Source of the DNA: Anniella stebbinsi
Taxonomy: Eukaryota; Chordata; Lepidosauria; Squamata; Anniellidae
NCBI GenBank assembly: GCA_029215795.1
Contig: JARDYH010000001.1
Location: 307,735,154-307,799,153, forward strand
Direction of reading: 5' to 3'
DNA: 64,000 nt
Under the pieces are notes generated by a model. The model was given only the letters and a program-made list of their open reading frames with translations. It ran no database searches and had not been told where the DNA came from. Every line of letters starts with the position of its first letter. Within the stretch, counting starts at the first letter, position 1. The position numbers and the translations under genes were made by a program. Below are positions 35,631 through 46,084 of this stretch, one piece after another.

Positions 35631-36331
35631 ATAACAGAAATCTCACAACAAACTACATATGGGTGCAGCCAAAAGCTGTATAAAGGCCTCCACCTCCAAA
35701 GGACCTCTTTAAACTTGTGGATTCAATGTCAGAAAAGCACCTTTTGCCCCCAAACCTGTCTCCTTCTTCTTAGTCAACTTCAAGCCAATTAATTTCTTCC
35801 TTGTCCGCCCTTCCTGCCCTCTTCCTCCCCAACATCAACAACAAAGACAGAGAGAAACGATGAGAACTTCCCGATGAAGGCAGCAAGGGAAAGAAGCTCT
35901 ACTTGCTCAGCTTCAAAGGCAGTTTGATTACACTGAAGTTGTGCTGGTTGATTGGATTCCTGTTTCAAGCCTCGGCTCCCCACGGATAGACACAAGACCA
36001 TAATGAATAGCATGGAGTCTTCCTCCAGAGCTGATCAGACAGTGAGATCAAAAAGTGTAATCAAACTGGGTGGGAAAATGGGAGCTTTTACCTGGTTAAC
36101 TCCCATACTAGTTCCACCCACCTTCATTAGTCAGAAGAATTTGGGCCTCTCTTGTGCAAGTAAATGTTCCCCCTAATGCAATCAGGGTACAAGTTGCTGC
36201 TTTTCGCCCAATCTCTATCTCTTCCTCTCCCTCCCTGTGTATGTTTGTCAAGAATTTTAAGGCACTTATCCCTAGGCTCAGAAGCTTTTAGGAAGTTTCA
36301 TTGGAGAGAGTATTTTCTATCTTTCCCATTC
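35631..36331. other. No gene seen
   Basis: The 74-codon frames here have no domain. Confidence 0.45.
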
Positions 36332-36497
36332 TAAGGTGACTTTATGGAAAGGCGGACAGGGCTCTTGTATCTTTAACAGTTGTATAGAAAAAGGAAGTTC
36401 AGCAGGTGTCATTTGCATGCATGCAGCACCTGGTGAAATTCCCTCTTCATCGCAACAGTTAAAGACACAAGAGTCCTGCCCTCTTTTTTCTGTCTAA
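36332..36497. mobile_element. Degenerate hAT-like MITE
   Basis: 'TAAGGTGACTTTATGG' then 'GGCGGACAGGGCTC', 'ATCTTTAACAGTTGTATAG' and the mirrored 'CAACAGTTAAAGACACAAG'. It is an older relative of 38589-38908 with worn termini. Confidence 0.65.
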
Positions 36498-36683
36498 ACA
36501 TGCATACTGACGTGCTTAGGCTAGATCCAGACTTAGTCATAATAATTAGAGCAGACCATTTGAAATCAACAGAACCTGGGCTAGTCATGACTACCTTGTC
36601 TCATTGGCCTACTCTAAGTATAACTAAATCTGGATCTAACCCCTTGTCTTCTTCCACTGTGTGGTAAGAGGGCTTGAGAGTTT

Positions 36684-36770
36684 TTATCATATGAAACTTT
36701 AATGTAAACATTTTATCATATGGCACTTTAATGTAAATGTTTTATCATATGGCTCTGTAATGCAAACCTT
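36684..36770. repeat. Three-unit 29-bp tandem repeat
   Basis: TTATCATATG begins units at 36684, 36713 and 36742, exactly 29 bp apart, with increasing divergence to the right. Confidence 0.9.
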
Positions 36771-37469
36771 TGTTCCCTTATCAGTGGGGTGCACCTTGAA
36801 CTACCCTGCAAACCTAACATCTCTGATGGCTCCCAGATATTTCTGAGTGCAGACTCCAGGCCAGCTCCAGTTCAGCACTGACCCATGGCAAATGTGTCAT
36901 CTAGGAAGTCTTGAGCTGTTATGTCTGTTTCCAAATCTGGGGAGATCGAAGATGGAGCCCGCTGTGCAGCCCCATTTGCAAATGATGCCCATGGATGCTT
37001 GATGCAGAGACATGATTGCCTTCAAAAAATTATAATTTACCATGCTTTGGAATTGATTCTTTTGTTGGCTTAGTACAATGGAATAAATCACTATGGAAAT
37101 GTAAGCAGCTACCGAAGATGAATCGAACTTAGCCAGCGTGCTATAGAAAAGGCATGCAGGAAATTAAACCATTGTTACCCAACTCGCTGATCCTAATGAC
37201 AGCTGGGGACTTGGGGCACAATCCACTGAGAATCTTTCTGCAAAAAGTTCCACTGAAGGAAATGGGAACTCCGCAAGAGTACTACTGCAGGAGGACACCC
37301 GGTGGGTTATGCCCATCTTGATCACTGTACATTCCAATTCTAAAATGCCTAATCCCAGTACTGAACTGGCCTGAATGGGGCACTCAGGAGTGGCTGGTTT
37401 GCCTGCCCAGCTAAGTCTTGTTCAACCTGTTCTGAAGGGGGTTGCACAACTGTTTATTTGTTTTTAAGT
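36771..37469. other. No gene seen
   Basis: Nothing recognised. Confidence 0.45.
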
Positions 37470-37715
37470 ATTTTATTTACTTAGCATTATATTTATATCC
37501 CACCTTTTTTCTTCTTGTAAGGAACCCAAGGTAGCTTACGTGGTCTTTCTCCTCCTCTCCATTTTATCCCCAAAACAACCCTGTGATGTAGATTATGCTG
37601 AGAATCAATGACTGGCCCAAATTCACTCAGTGAGCTTCATGGCCAAGTTGAGACTAGAACCCAGATCTCCTGAGTCCTAGTCCAGCACTCAAACTCATAG
37701 TATGCCAGTACTTTT
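37470..37715 (-). repeat. tRNA-derived squamate SINE, minus strand, degraded
   Basis: On the minus strand it reads from a tRNA-like head (B-box relic GGTTCTAGTCT at 37661-37651) through 'GGGCCAGTCATTGATTCTCA', 'CACAGGGTTGTTTTGGGGAT' and 'ACCTTGGGTTCCTTACAAG' to 'AAAGGTGGGATATAAAT'. It is the same family as 50819-51058. Confidence 0.75.
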
Positions 37716-37739
37716 CCATCTGAACTGACTGCCAATTCA

Positions 37740-38262
37740 GGTCTGGGCCTGATTCAAAGTGATGGTATTAACATTCAAACCCTAATCAGCTTGGGGCCAG
37801 GTTATCTGAAGGATTGCTTCCTCCCGTATGTACCTGCCCAGACCCTAAGATCATCTTCAAGGGTCCTTCTCTGTGAGCCCCTACCAAACGAAGCAAGGCA
37901 GGTGGGTACCAGGAAGAGGGCCTTTTCTGCTGTGGCACCCTGGCTGTGGAATGAACTTCCCAGAGAGGCTCCCTGGGTGCCTACAATGTGCTCTTTTCAG
38001 CTTCAGGTGAAGATCATTTTCTCTATTTTCCGAGGCATTTTTGTGTTTTAGTTTCTATTTTATATCTGGTATTGTATTTTAAATATTTGCACCACAGCTA
38101 GATTCTATTTGGTTATTGTTTTTATACTGTAGTTTTAATCTTTTAAATTTTTACATCATATTTTATTGTCTTATATCTTATGGTTCTAATTGTTGTGAAT
38201 TGCCTAGACAGCTTTGATTATTGGGTGGAACAGAAATGTCATGCATGACTAAATAACTGGCT
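37740..38262 (+). repeat. L2-like LINE 3' end
   Basis: Coding remnant 'MGPGYLKDCFLPYVPAQTLR' and 'RKRAFSAVAPWLWNELPREA' (37791-38051), followed by an AT-rich UTR and 'GTGAATTGCCTAGACAGC'. It is a different subfamily from the copy at 31531-33475. Confidence 0.8.
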
Positions 38263-38588
38263 AATTGGCCTTTACATATAAGGTTATGTGCAGACTGCCA
38301 AGGAAGCCAGATAAGTTGGTCCCACATACACAAGCAGGTTATGGGAAAGGCCTCCGCCTAAGACTTCAGGAAGCTGCTGAGCAAGGAAGACCAAGAGTCT
38401 AATTTGACCCATTTTATTTATTATTGTTCCAGCCTCAACACATGTTTGGCTATGTATCTATCCAGGCAGTTAAACTCACATCCAATCTATTTCTCTATAC
38501 ATCAAATCTTCATCTTTATTGAAACACAACATAACCAGTAAACAACTAATAAATGTAGAATCAATACTTAAATGTAGAAGGATGAAAT
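38263..38588. other. No gene seen
   Basis: Nothing recognised. Confidence 0.4.
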
Positions 38589-38908
38589 TAGGGTGACCAG
38601 ATAAAATCCAGGTCAGGGCTCATGTAACTTTAACAGTTGTAGAGAAAAGGGAATTTCGGCCAGTTTCATTTGTATGCAATTAGTTCCTGGTGATATTCCC
38701 TCTTCATCACAACTGTTAAAGTTGCAGGGGCCCTGCCTTCTTTTGTATATGGTCACTCTAGTATAGTGCCTGCACCTTTAACTGTTGTGATGAAGAGAGA
38801 ATTTCACCAGGAACTAATTGCATACAAATGACACTGGCTGAAATTCCCTTTTCTCTACAACTGTTAAAGTTACATGAGCCCTGACCTGGATTTTATCTGG
38901 TCAGCCTA
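38589..38908. mobile_element. 320-bp inverted-dimer hAT-like MITE
   Basis: Begins TAGGGTGACCAGATAAAATC and ends GATTTTATCTGGTCAGCCTA. Near-matching 8-bp flanks (GATGAAAT at 38581-38588, GATGAAGT at 38909-38916). The two halves are inverted copies of one unit that carries 'ACTTTAACAGTTGTAGAG' and 'GGAACTAATTGCATAC'. They are joined at an internal 'ATGGTCACTCTA' end. The same dimer occurs at 46101-46420. Confidence 0.9.
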
Positions 38909-38916
38909 GATGAAGT

Positions 38917-39305
38917 GGTTGAACAATATGGATGAGAAATGGACGAGATGTTCAGACAAGGTGAAAAAACAATGCAAGACCAGGCTTCATTCTAAAGAGA
39001 GGTAGTATAAGCCAGGGCAGGATCTACACTACTGCGTTAAAATGTTTTATATCAATAGTGACAACTGTTCGGGCCCAGGACACACTCCATATACAGTTTT
39101 CAAACTGTTTTCAAAGCTTCATATCCTGCTTGGTGTAGATCTGGCCCCAGTTAGAAGTTCTTCCCAGGGACAATGAATAATTAATGGCAACAAAGCTTAA
39201 TCAGTTGCTGGCAGATTTATATAGGAGAAACTAAAGTGGTTACAAATGCAAAGTCTAGGGGACAACATAACAATAGCATAATGCCCAGTTGGAGCAAACA
39301 ATTAT
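38917..39305. other. No gene seen
   Basis: Nothing recognised. Confidence 0.4.
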
Positions 39306-39455
39306 TATTAGTAGTATCAGTATTAGTATACATTAATATACTGCCTTATCTGCTAAAAATCCACATGGCAGTGTAGAACACTCTAAAACAATCAAAACAA
39401 GAACATTAACAACAAGAAACATATTAAAACATTAAAACTACATATATTTAAAAGG
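39306..39455 (-). repeat. LINE 3' UTR fragment, minus strand
   Basis: 'ACATTAATATACTGCCTTAT' and 'AACATTAAAACTACATATA' resemble the L2-like 3' UTR seen at other copies. Confidence 0.5.
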
Positions 39456-39617
39456 CTAGCAGAAGGCCTAGTGTAAGGCAGAGAACTATTTTCTTATGCA
39501 TTATACCAACCTTGCAAAGACACTGTGGCAATTTTGCAAGCAGGTCACAATAGTGCAAATTTTAAGATATGCATTCTATTATGCAATAACCAAACAAGAA
39601 TAGTGGCTCACCTTGCA

Positions 39618-39770
39618 TTATTTATTTATTTATTTATTTATTTAATTCCATTTATATACCGCCCCATAGCTGAAGCTCTCTGGGCAGTTTACAAAAATTA
39701 AAAACACTGAACATGAAAAACACCAATATACAAAATTTAAAATCATAAAAAGCATAAAAACAAGTTACTT
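39618..39770 (-). repeat. L2 LINE 3' end, minus strand
   Basis: A TTTA repeat (39618-39641), then 'CCATTTATATACCGCCCCAT' and 'GAAGCTCTCTGGGCAGTTTA', the 3' terminus of the 31531-33475 subfamily. Confidence 0.85.
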
Positions 39771-40904
39771 AGCTTGCTATGCCCAGATACTCCGGACCAG
39801 CAGGAAGACTTAATATTTAGGCTGCAATCATATACTCACAATTACCTGGAACTATGTCTTGTAGAACTCAGTGGGACCTGCTTTGAGCTTACACTGTTAC
39901 TCTTTTATCTTGCAATGCAGGATAAGTTATTTTGCTGCATGGCAGTTAGGGAGAAGAAAGAGCCATGTTGCCTTTCACAACTTCTTTTTTAAAAATGGAG
40001 CACAATGAGTACTCCAGTGTTGCCCTTGCACAGCAAGGAAGCAAACAGCAAACAAGGACTTTTAAAAAATTAATTTTAATAAGTTCCTAAAATGGTATGG
40101 CTGCACAGGATTAGGGTGGATGTCACTTTTCTCCTTTAAAAAAAACTTTAAAGACTAATAATAAATGAATAGTCCAGCATTGGGATTACACAGGATGGAA
40201 CCTCACAGACATGGAACACACACACACGCTTAAGCATGCAATCCTATGCATGTGTAGACAGAAAAAAGTCCTACAATTCTCAGCATTTCCCAGCTAGCCA
40301 TGCTCTCTGGAGGACGCTGGGAGTTGTAGGGTTTTTTTGATTTATCGAAACATGCACAGGAGTTTGCCCTAAAAGTCATAAAATAAACAGTGAAATGGTG
40401 GGAAGGGATGTAATTCAGATGCAATTCGGTACCCCCCAACCACTGCAAAACCACATACCAATTCACCCAGGAATAACAATAGCTTGGACAATTGGCGTTT
40501 TCCCAGGTATAATATAGTGCGTTCAGAGCTGATAAAATGCAATACTCCTACAACAGAAGAGCAACCTCAAGGTAAGACTTCTTAACTTCACACAACAAGT
40601 TGGTAATGTACCCTTAGTTAACAGTAAATACTTTTGAGCGAAGATTGAGTAAATTATTTTAAAGTAAGCATGCCTAGGATTGGGCTGTATATACTGTCCA
40701 GTGGATAAATGGTGGGTTTGCATTCTGGGAGATTTAGAGCCAGATCCTAAGCAATAGGACTTACTTCTCAGAAAGCATACATAGGCTTCAGTCTTAAGCA
40801 GACTTGTTTGCAAGGACATCCTACTGAAATGAATATGACTTATATCTGTGTATACATGGCTAAGGACTGGGCTCGCAAATTTTATAACTGAATTTTATAT
40901 GCCT
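39771..40904. other. No gene; small repeats
   Basis: 'GTGGGACCTGCTTTGAG' near 39875 and 'AATAGGACTTACTTCTCAG' near 40755 are relics of the dispersed repeat at 16796. A palindromic 'CTACAATTCTCAGCATTTCC'...'GGGAGTTGTAGGG' MITE is at about 40272-40336. Confidence 0.5.
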
Positions 40905-41442
40905 TGGAAATGCCAAGCTCTTTCAAGGCGCATTAGGAAATTTACCTCTACAAGACCGGAGCGCAAATCAGGGGCTCAGGCGCGTTTTCTCTCCGATTAT
41001 TCACATTTTCGAATGCACGTTAATTAGCGAGTTTTAATTTACAGCGGGAATAAGAGCGCCTTATGTCCGTGTAAAAAAATTTCTGAGGAGGCGCATTAAC
41101 GATCAGGGGTTCGACTGTAGTCGTGATGTCATGCACAGAACTGCCCCTTCGCTGAGAAAACCTCCCACTTTTTGATTTAGTTTCCTTTCCTCTCTCCTCC
41201 TGGCAACTTCCTCCTTGTACTCCGTCTGTCTGGATGGAAGCTCCAAGAAGAGGTGACCCAACGTGAACCAAAAATAAAGTTTCTTTGAAGTACCCTGATG
41301 GAATATTTTTAACATGGAGACACGGGGCCAGATGGAGGTGGTTTTATGAGAAGGAAAGGGGGTAGGAAGGATGTGCGGATGTGCCTATAATTAGCCATCA
41401 GCAGACATAACTTCCCCTCGCTTCTTGCTGGGTTCCTGAGCT

Positions 41443-41444
<2 letters not shown>

Positions 41445-41480
<36 letters not shown>
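41445..41480. repeat. (GT)n microsatellite
   Basis: About 17 GT units within the foldback element. A shorter GT patch follows near 41554-41572. Confidence 0.95.
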
Positions 41481-41484
<4 letters not shown>

Positions 41485-42419
41485 TTTACAATTGTTGAGC
41501 TTGCTGGGAAGTGGAGGGGGAAGGAACGAAGCAGCATCCCCGTCTGTTTTGGTATGTGTATGTGTGTGTGTGTGCGAGACACATTCCCATTTACTCCTGA
41601 GGAGGTAATGGCAATCGGGCAAAGGAGGGGGGAAGACAGGTAGCTGAATATGTTAATCAGCTCATTCTTTTCAGGTAACCTAGGAAATCAAAGGCGGGAG
41701 ATTCTGGTGGGCGGGGAGAATAAAAGGAGGGAACTGGTTTGGGGAGTTTCTCTGGGACAAAGCGCATGACTTTCAGCAACACTTGCATGCGATTCTCAGC
41801 ATGTCAAAAACTTTAAAATGCCTTTCATACAGCCCGTAATGCGCTTCAACACCTCCCATGTATAGGGATTAGGCGTAAAAGCGCTTCAGAGAAGATGCGC
41901 ATAATCGGGGAACCAGGCATCAAACCGAAATCTTGTAGAGGGGGGCTCAGATTCTTTCTGTTTGTAAAGCACTAGGTTTTAGTGAGGATAAATGAGCTAT
42001 GATAAGAATGGCAAACTCCTTTGCACACTCAAAATACTATTTAATCATCACCATCACATCTACAAAAGATACCAGGCAAACAACCAGGTTGCTTGAATCA
42101 CAGGTGCTAAATGTGAGATGATATCTTAACTGCACCACTTCTGTTAAAATTGGATGTTTTCCATTTGTTATTATATGTACTGTCAGATAATATAGCCCTG
42201 TCGTTTCCTCCCATATTTGTACAACCTTGTATCCTAAACCTGGAATTGTTAATACCTGGGGTGGAATCATTATCAATTGCTTGAAATGGCAGCTGTTCCC
42301 TGCAAGAAAACATCAGGAAATGCTGCAACTAGAGAAAGAGAGCAATGAGGTTTTGTGGCGCATGGATTTGACTTTGTTGTTGATCAACAGGGAGGGAGGT
42401 GATGGTTGGGATATAATTA

Positions 42420-42548
42420 GACCATTGCATCCTTCCCCAACCAGATGCCCTACAGATGTGTTGGCCTACAGCTCCCAGCATGCTGGCTTGGGTATGCTGA
42501 GAGTTGTAATCCAACATGTATGGAGGGCACCAGGTTGGGGAAGGCTGG
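42420..42548. repeat. Complete palindromic 'ACTACAACTCCC' MITE
   Basis: 'TCCTTCCCCAACCAGATGCC' ... 'GCCTACAGCTCCCAGCATGC' is mirrored by 'GAGAGTTGTAATCCAACATG' ... 'GGCACCAGGTTGGGGAAGG'. Both ends and the central turn are present, so it is a good type copy for the family in this window. Confidence 0.85.
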
Positions 42549-43495
42549 ACTGCTGTAATGCAATGTATGTGGGGCTACCCTTGAAGATTGCGGCTCCCTC
42601 CAGAAGACGTCGCTTTTACTCCCGATTCTCCAAATGTGCGCATTACCTTACACGTGAGTTTACGCCTAATACCTATACATGACGGGCAAGGAGAATCACA
42701 TTATAAATGAAGGGAGGGAGAAGCTCGAAGAAAATGTTGTTAACCCGCCCACCAGAATCTCCCGCCTTTGGTTACTGCAGTGAAGTAAATGCCCATAGAT
42801 GGAAATAGTGATCGTCAGCAAACCCCCCACTGCTCAGGAGTAAAGGGAAATGTGCCTCGCAACCTTCCCCACCAGCTGTCTTTTAAAAAATATTTTTATT
42901 TCTCCAGCCTTCCAAAGAAGCACGGCTGGGCTCAAGTTGCAAGCTGCCTGCCCTGACTCCCCCACCCCGCCTCGCTTCTCCACACTAATGGGCGAGTCGA
43001 AGCCTCCCAGACGCCTTCCTACTTTCCTTCCCGGTGATGTCGTTCTCCCACGGATGGAGTTCCACATGGCTGACCCGCCCCCCCATCACCCAGTGCCTCG
43101 CAAACTTTCCCTGCAGCCTCCAGCCCCCTTTTAAAAAATATTTTCTTTCATACCTGCTTCCCTCCCACCCTTCCCCACTGTAGGATTTGGGATTTGGAAG
43201 GAGAAAGGGAGGTGTTCCCGCAGAAGGGGCAGTTCTTCAAGAATGACATCTCCACCACAGTCCACCCACTATTATCAGGAGTAAATGCGACATCTTCTAG
43301 AGGGAGCCTACACGACGGTAAGGCACCGTAAGTGCGCAGAACAAATAAAACTCACTATTTAACGCGAATGCTAAAAAGTGCAGAAAAGGAGATTAAAAAA
43401 TCGCCTGTACGCCTTTTATGCGCCTTGCTCTTGTAGAGGGAAAACCGTTAATGCGCCGCAAAAGAGCCTTAAATCGATCGTGTGGAGGAGGCTTC

Positions 43496-43904
43496 AGAAA
43501 CAGTACTTAGTACAAAATCCAGCTGCTAGATTATTAACTGGGGCTAATTGTTGGGAATATATCTGACCTGTGCCTAAAGAGCTCCACTGATTACCAGTCC
43601 ATTTCAAAGCACAAGTTGAACTGTTATTTAGTACTTACTTTTGAAGTTTTCCATGGTTCAGGTCCTAGATAAGTAGAAGGAGCATCTGCTCCCGCATCAA
43701 CCCGCTTGCACACTGCAAACATCTTGGGTGGCCCTTCTCTGGGTATCTCTGCCACCTGTGTTCAGGTGGGTAGGAACAGGGGAAAGGGTCTTTCCATCCG
43801 GGCACCTTGATTATGATATTGGATTCCCAGGTAGGCTTGCCTGTTCAATGTCTTTTAGCACCAGGGGAAGACCTTTTGATTTCCTTACATTTTTAACATA
43901 GGTC
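43496..43904 (+). repeat. L2-like LINE 3' coding relic
   Basis: 'AGTACAAAATCCAGCTGCTA' translates to 'LVQNPAARLLTG' and is followed by 'CCACTGATTACCAGTCCATT' (H-W-L-P-V-like) and 'GAAGTTTTCCATGGTTCAGG'. Stops and frame changes are frequent. It abuts the foldback element. Confidence 0.7.
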
Positions 43905-44000
43905 CCCTCTACAAGCAGTCGCTTTGACGCCCGATTCCCCGATTATGCGAATTACCTTGCACGCGCATTTACGCCTAATACCTACACACATCTCTGCGTG
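43905..44000. repeat. CCTCTACAAG family, single end module
   Basis: 'CCCCTCTACAAGCAGTCGC' then 'GATTCCCCGATTATGCGAAT' and 'TTTACGCCTAATACCTACAC'. It aligns well with 42590-42690, and with the inverse of 41850-41945 and 44535-44645. Confidence 0.75.
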
Positions 44001-44302
44001 TGGGCAGGGGCGGATGTTGCAGTGTGCAAAGCCAGCGAGCGCAGTGGTGGCGGCGGTGGCGGCTGAACATGGCCTTCCTTCCCTCTTCCCTTCTCCCTCC
44101 TCCTCCTCGGGCTCTGCCTCTCCTCTTGCCCATGTGCGGCCGCGGAGCTGATGTCATCGCTTCGGCTGCCTAAGGCACGCCAGATCCGAACTCCCCCGCT
44201 CTCTCCTGGCAGGGAAACAGGACCAGCTAATCCCCCAGTTGAACAAGCAAAAAGCAGGAGAGGACAGCAAGGGAGGGAAGGAAGGTGGGTGGAAGAGACT
44301 CT
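44001..44302. other. GC-rich spacer, no gene seen
   Basis: Contains GGCGGCGGTGGCGG and CCTCCTCCTCC patches. Stop-poor frames are expected from composition. Confidence 0.4.
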
Positions 44303-45005
44303 GGCTGCCTCTACAAGAGGCATTTAAAGCTCTTTCAAGGCGCATTAAAAAATTTACCTCTACAAGAACGGAGCGCAAATCGGGCATAGAGGCGCGTTTT
44401 CTCTCTGATTATGCGCATTATCGAATGCGCGTTAAATAGCGAGTTTTATTTTGCTCTGGCCGTTAAAGCGCATTTTGACTATGTGAACAAGCAATTCTCC
44501 ACATGTCAACAGTTGAATTCGCGTTGCGGTCTTCCAGTAATGCGCTTCGCCGCCTCTCGTACAGAGGTATTAGGGTAAATGCGCTTCTGCGAATATGCGC
44601 ATAATCGCCTAACCAGGCATAAAGGCGAATTCTTGTAGATGAGGCCTCTTTAGGTCGGTGTGTGTGTGTGTGTGTGTGTTTAACCGAGCCTTTCCTAGGC
44701 AGCAAAAGAAAAGAAAATAATCTTCTTTTCAACGCTCCTCTCCCCGCTTTCCTTGCCTCCCTCCCCCCCTTCCCCGCCCGTAGGATAAGGTGGGGTAACT
44801 CCGGAGGAAAAAAACCCTCGCTATTTAATGCGAATGTGAAAATGCGAATAAAAGGAGCTAAAACCCGCCTGTACTCCTGATTTGCGCTCCTCTCTTGTAG
44901 AGGTAGTTTTTTAATGAGACTTGAAAGAGCTTTAAATCGCTCTTGTAGAGGTAATTTTTTTAATGCGCCTTGAAAGAGCTTTAAATCGCTCTTGTAGAGG
45001 CAGCC
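44303..45005. mobile_element. CCTCTACAAG foldback element, 703 bp
   Basis: Ends GGCTGCCTCTACAAGAG (44303-44319) and CTCTTGTAGAGGCAGCC form a perfect 17-bp inverted repeat. Long arms of about 150-190 bp follow: 'AGCTCTTTCAAGGCGCATTA', a second internal CCTCTACAAG, 'GGAGCGCAAATC' and 'AAATAGCGAGTTTT'. In the right arm the 'CTCTTGTAGAGG..GAAAGAGCTTTAAATCG' unit is tandemly repeated. An inner module of the second type ends at 44645 in 'TTCTTGTAGATGAGGC'. The flanks show no obvious target duplication. Confidence 0.8.
44659..44680. repeat. (GT)n microsatellite
   Basis: About 10 GT units. Confidence 0.9.
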
Positions 45006-45544
45006 ATAGATGAGTTTCTAATTTAGTTTGTTTTATTGCTGCCATGTCTTCCTTCCATTATATTGGTTGCTGTTTTGTTGTATTTTTATGATGTGTTGAT
45101 TTTATCTTGTCTGGGTAACTTATTTCATAGGAGCCAATACAAATTTATAAAGGAAATAACCGGGCAAGCCTGGTTACCAGGTCATATTCCAGGTTGCCAG
45201 GTCATAATCCAGAAACTCCTCCTGTACTTTTTACATCTGTTGTTGAATCAAGAGGCAAGGCACCCATGTGTGGCTTTCCTCACCCTGTTTTTCCCTTGGT
45301 CCCTTTGATTTTCCTTTCTCTTTTGTCCACTGTAGTGAGCAGGACCCAATAGCAGCAAGCAAGCAGAGAGGGGGAAGACAGGAGAGCAGCAAAAGCACCA
45401 GGAGGGAAATAGGTAGGAGCTGCCTCATCTCCCAGTTCAGAGCTGGGTTTAAAATTATAGAGGGAACATTTTGGCTGCCATCTGACAAGACGAGGCGATT
45501 GGTCTTTATGCCCTTTTGTTTCCTCATAGTTTTATAATTCTGTA
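45006..45544. other. No gene seen
   Basis: The 149-codon minus frame (45231-45680) runs into a transposon and has no domain. Confidence 0.45.
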
Positions 45545-45765
45545 TAGGTTGACCATATGAAAAGGAGGACAGGGCTCCCATATCTGTATTTTGTAGAATG
45601 ACCAGATACAAAAGAGAGCAGGGCTCCTGCAGCTTTAACTGTTGTGCTGAAGAGGGAGTTTCAACAGGTGCTGCATGCATACAAATGACACCTGCTGAAA
45701 TTCCCTTTTCTATGTAACTGTTAAAGATACAGGAGCCTTGTCCTCCTTTTCATATGGTCACCCTA
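45545..45765. mobile_element. hAT-like MITE, about 221 bp, partly dimeric
   Basis: Starts TAGGTTGACCATATGAAAAG and ends CTTTTCATATGGTCACCCTA (inverted). An internal 'TAGAATGACCAGATAC' end near 45595 shows a second unit. Carries 'GCAGCTTTAACTGTTGTG' and 'TGTAACTGTTAAAGATAC'. No matching 8-bp flanks. Confidence 0.8.
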
Positions 45766-46084
45766 ATATGAGTCCCTCTTGACGACGTTGGTTATGTGTT
45801 GCGCCAGTGGCAGCAGCCGGCGCAAGGCGCGTTTGTGCTCCAAGATGCCCCTCTACATGTGAGGAGCGCCACGCCAGCTTTTCCTCAAGCCGCCGGCATC
45901 GCAGCATGGGCGGCTGCACACCAGCAGCTGGAGGGGCGGCAGGGAGCATCGGCTCCTTGCCGGTAAAGTAAGTTTTGTTTTGTTTTGTTTTTCCAAAAGG
46001 GGGAAGGACAGCAGAGGCGGTGCAGTGAGCTAACGGCTTGCTGCTCCATCCCCTTTCCCTGGGCTGCCTGCTCCGCTCTAAAAA
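45766..46084. other. GC-rich, no gene seen
   Basis: Moderately CpG-rich stretch without coding features; it may belong to the element that starts near 46085. Confidence 0.35.

Larger units (their letters stand above)
40905..43495. mobile_element. CCTCTACAAG foldback element, large composite
   Basis: The outer arms are inverted. Left: 'AGCTCTTTCAAGGCGCATTA', CCTCTACAAG, 'GGAGCGCAAATC', 'GGCGCGTTTTCTCTC' and 'TAATTAGCGAGTTTTA'. Right, inverted: 'AAAACTCACTATTTAACGCG', 'GCCTTGCTCTTGTAGAGG' and 'GTTAATGCGCC'. Further inward, 'ACTGCCCCTTCGC' (about 41140) pairs with 'CAGAAGGGGCAGT' (about 43220). 'AAGGCGGGAGATTCTGGTGG' (about 41690) pairs with 'CCACCAGAATCTCCCGCCTT' (about 42750). A second module type lies at about 41760-41945 (minus) and 42590-42690 (plus). 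A MITE has inserted near 42420. No transposase is seen, and I do not recognise the family. Confidence 0.7.

Noticed and set aside
36684..36770. CRISPR-like direct repeats
   Set aside because: Units are contiguous without spacers, and the genome is a vertebrate one.
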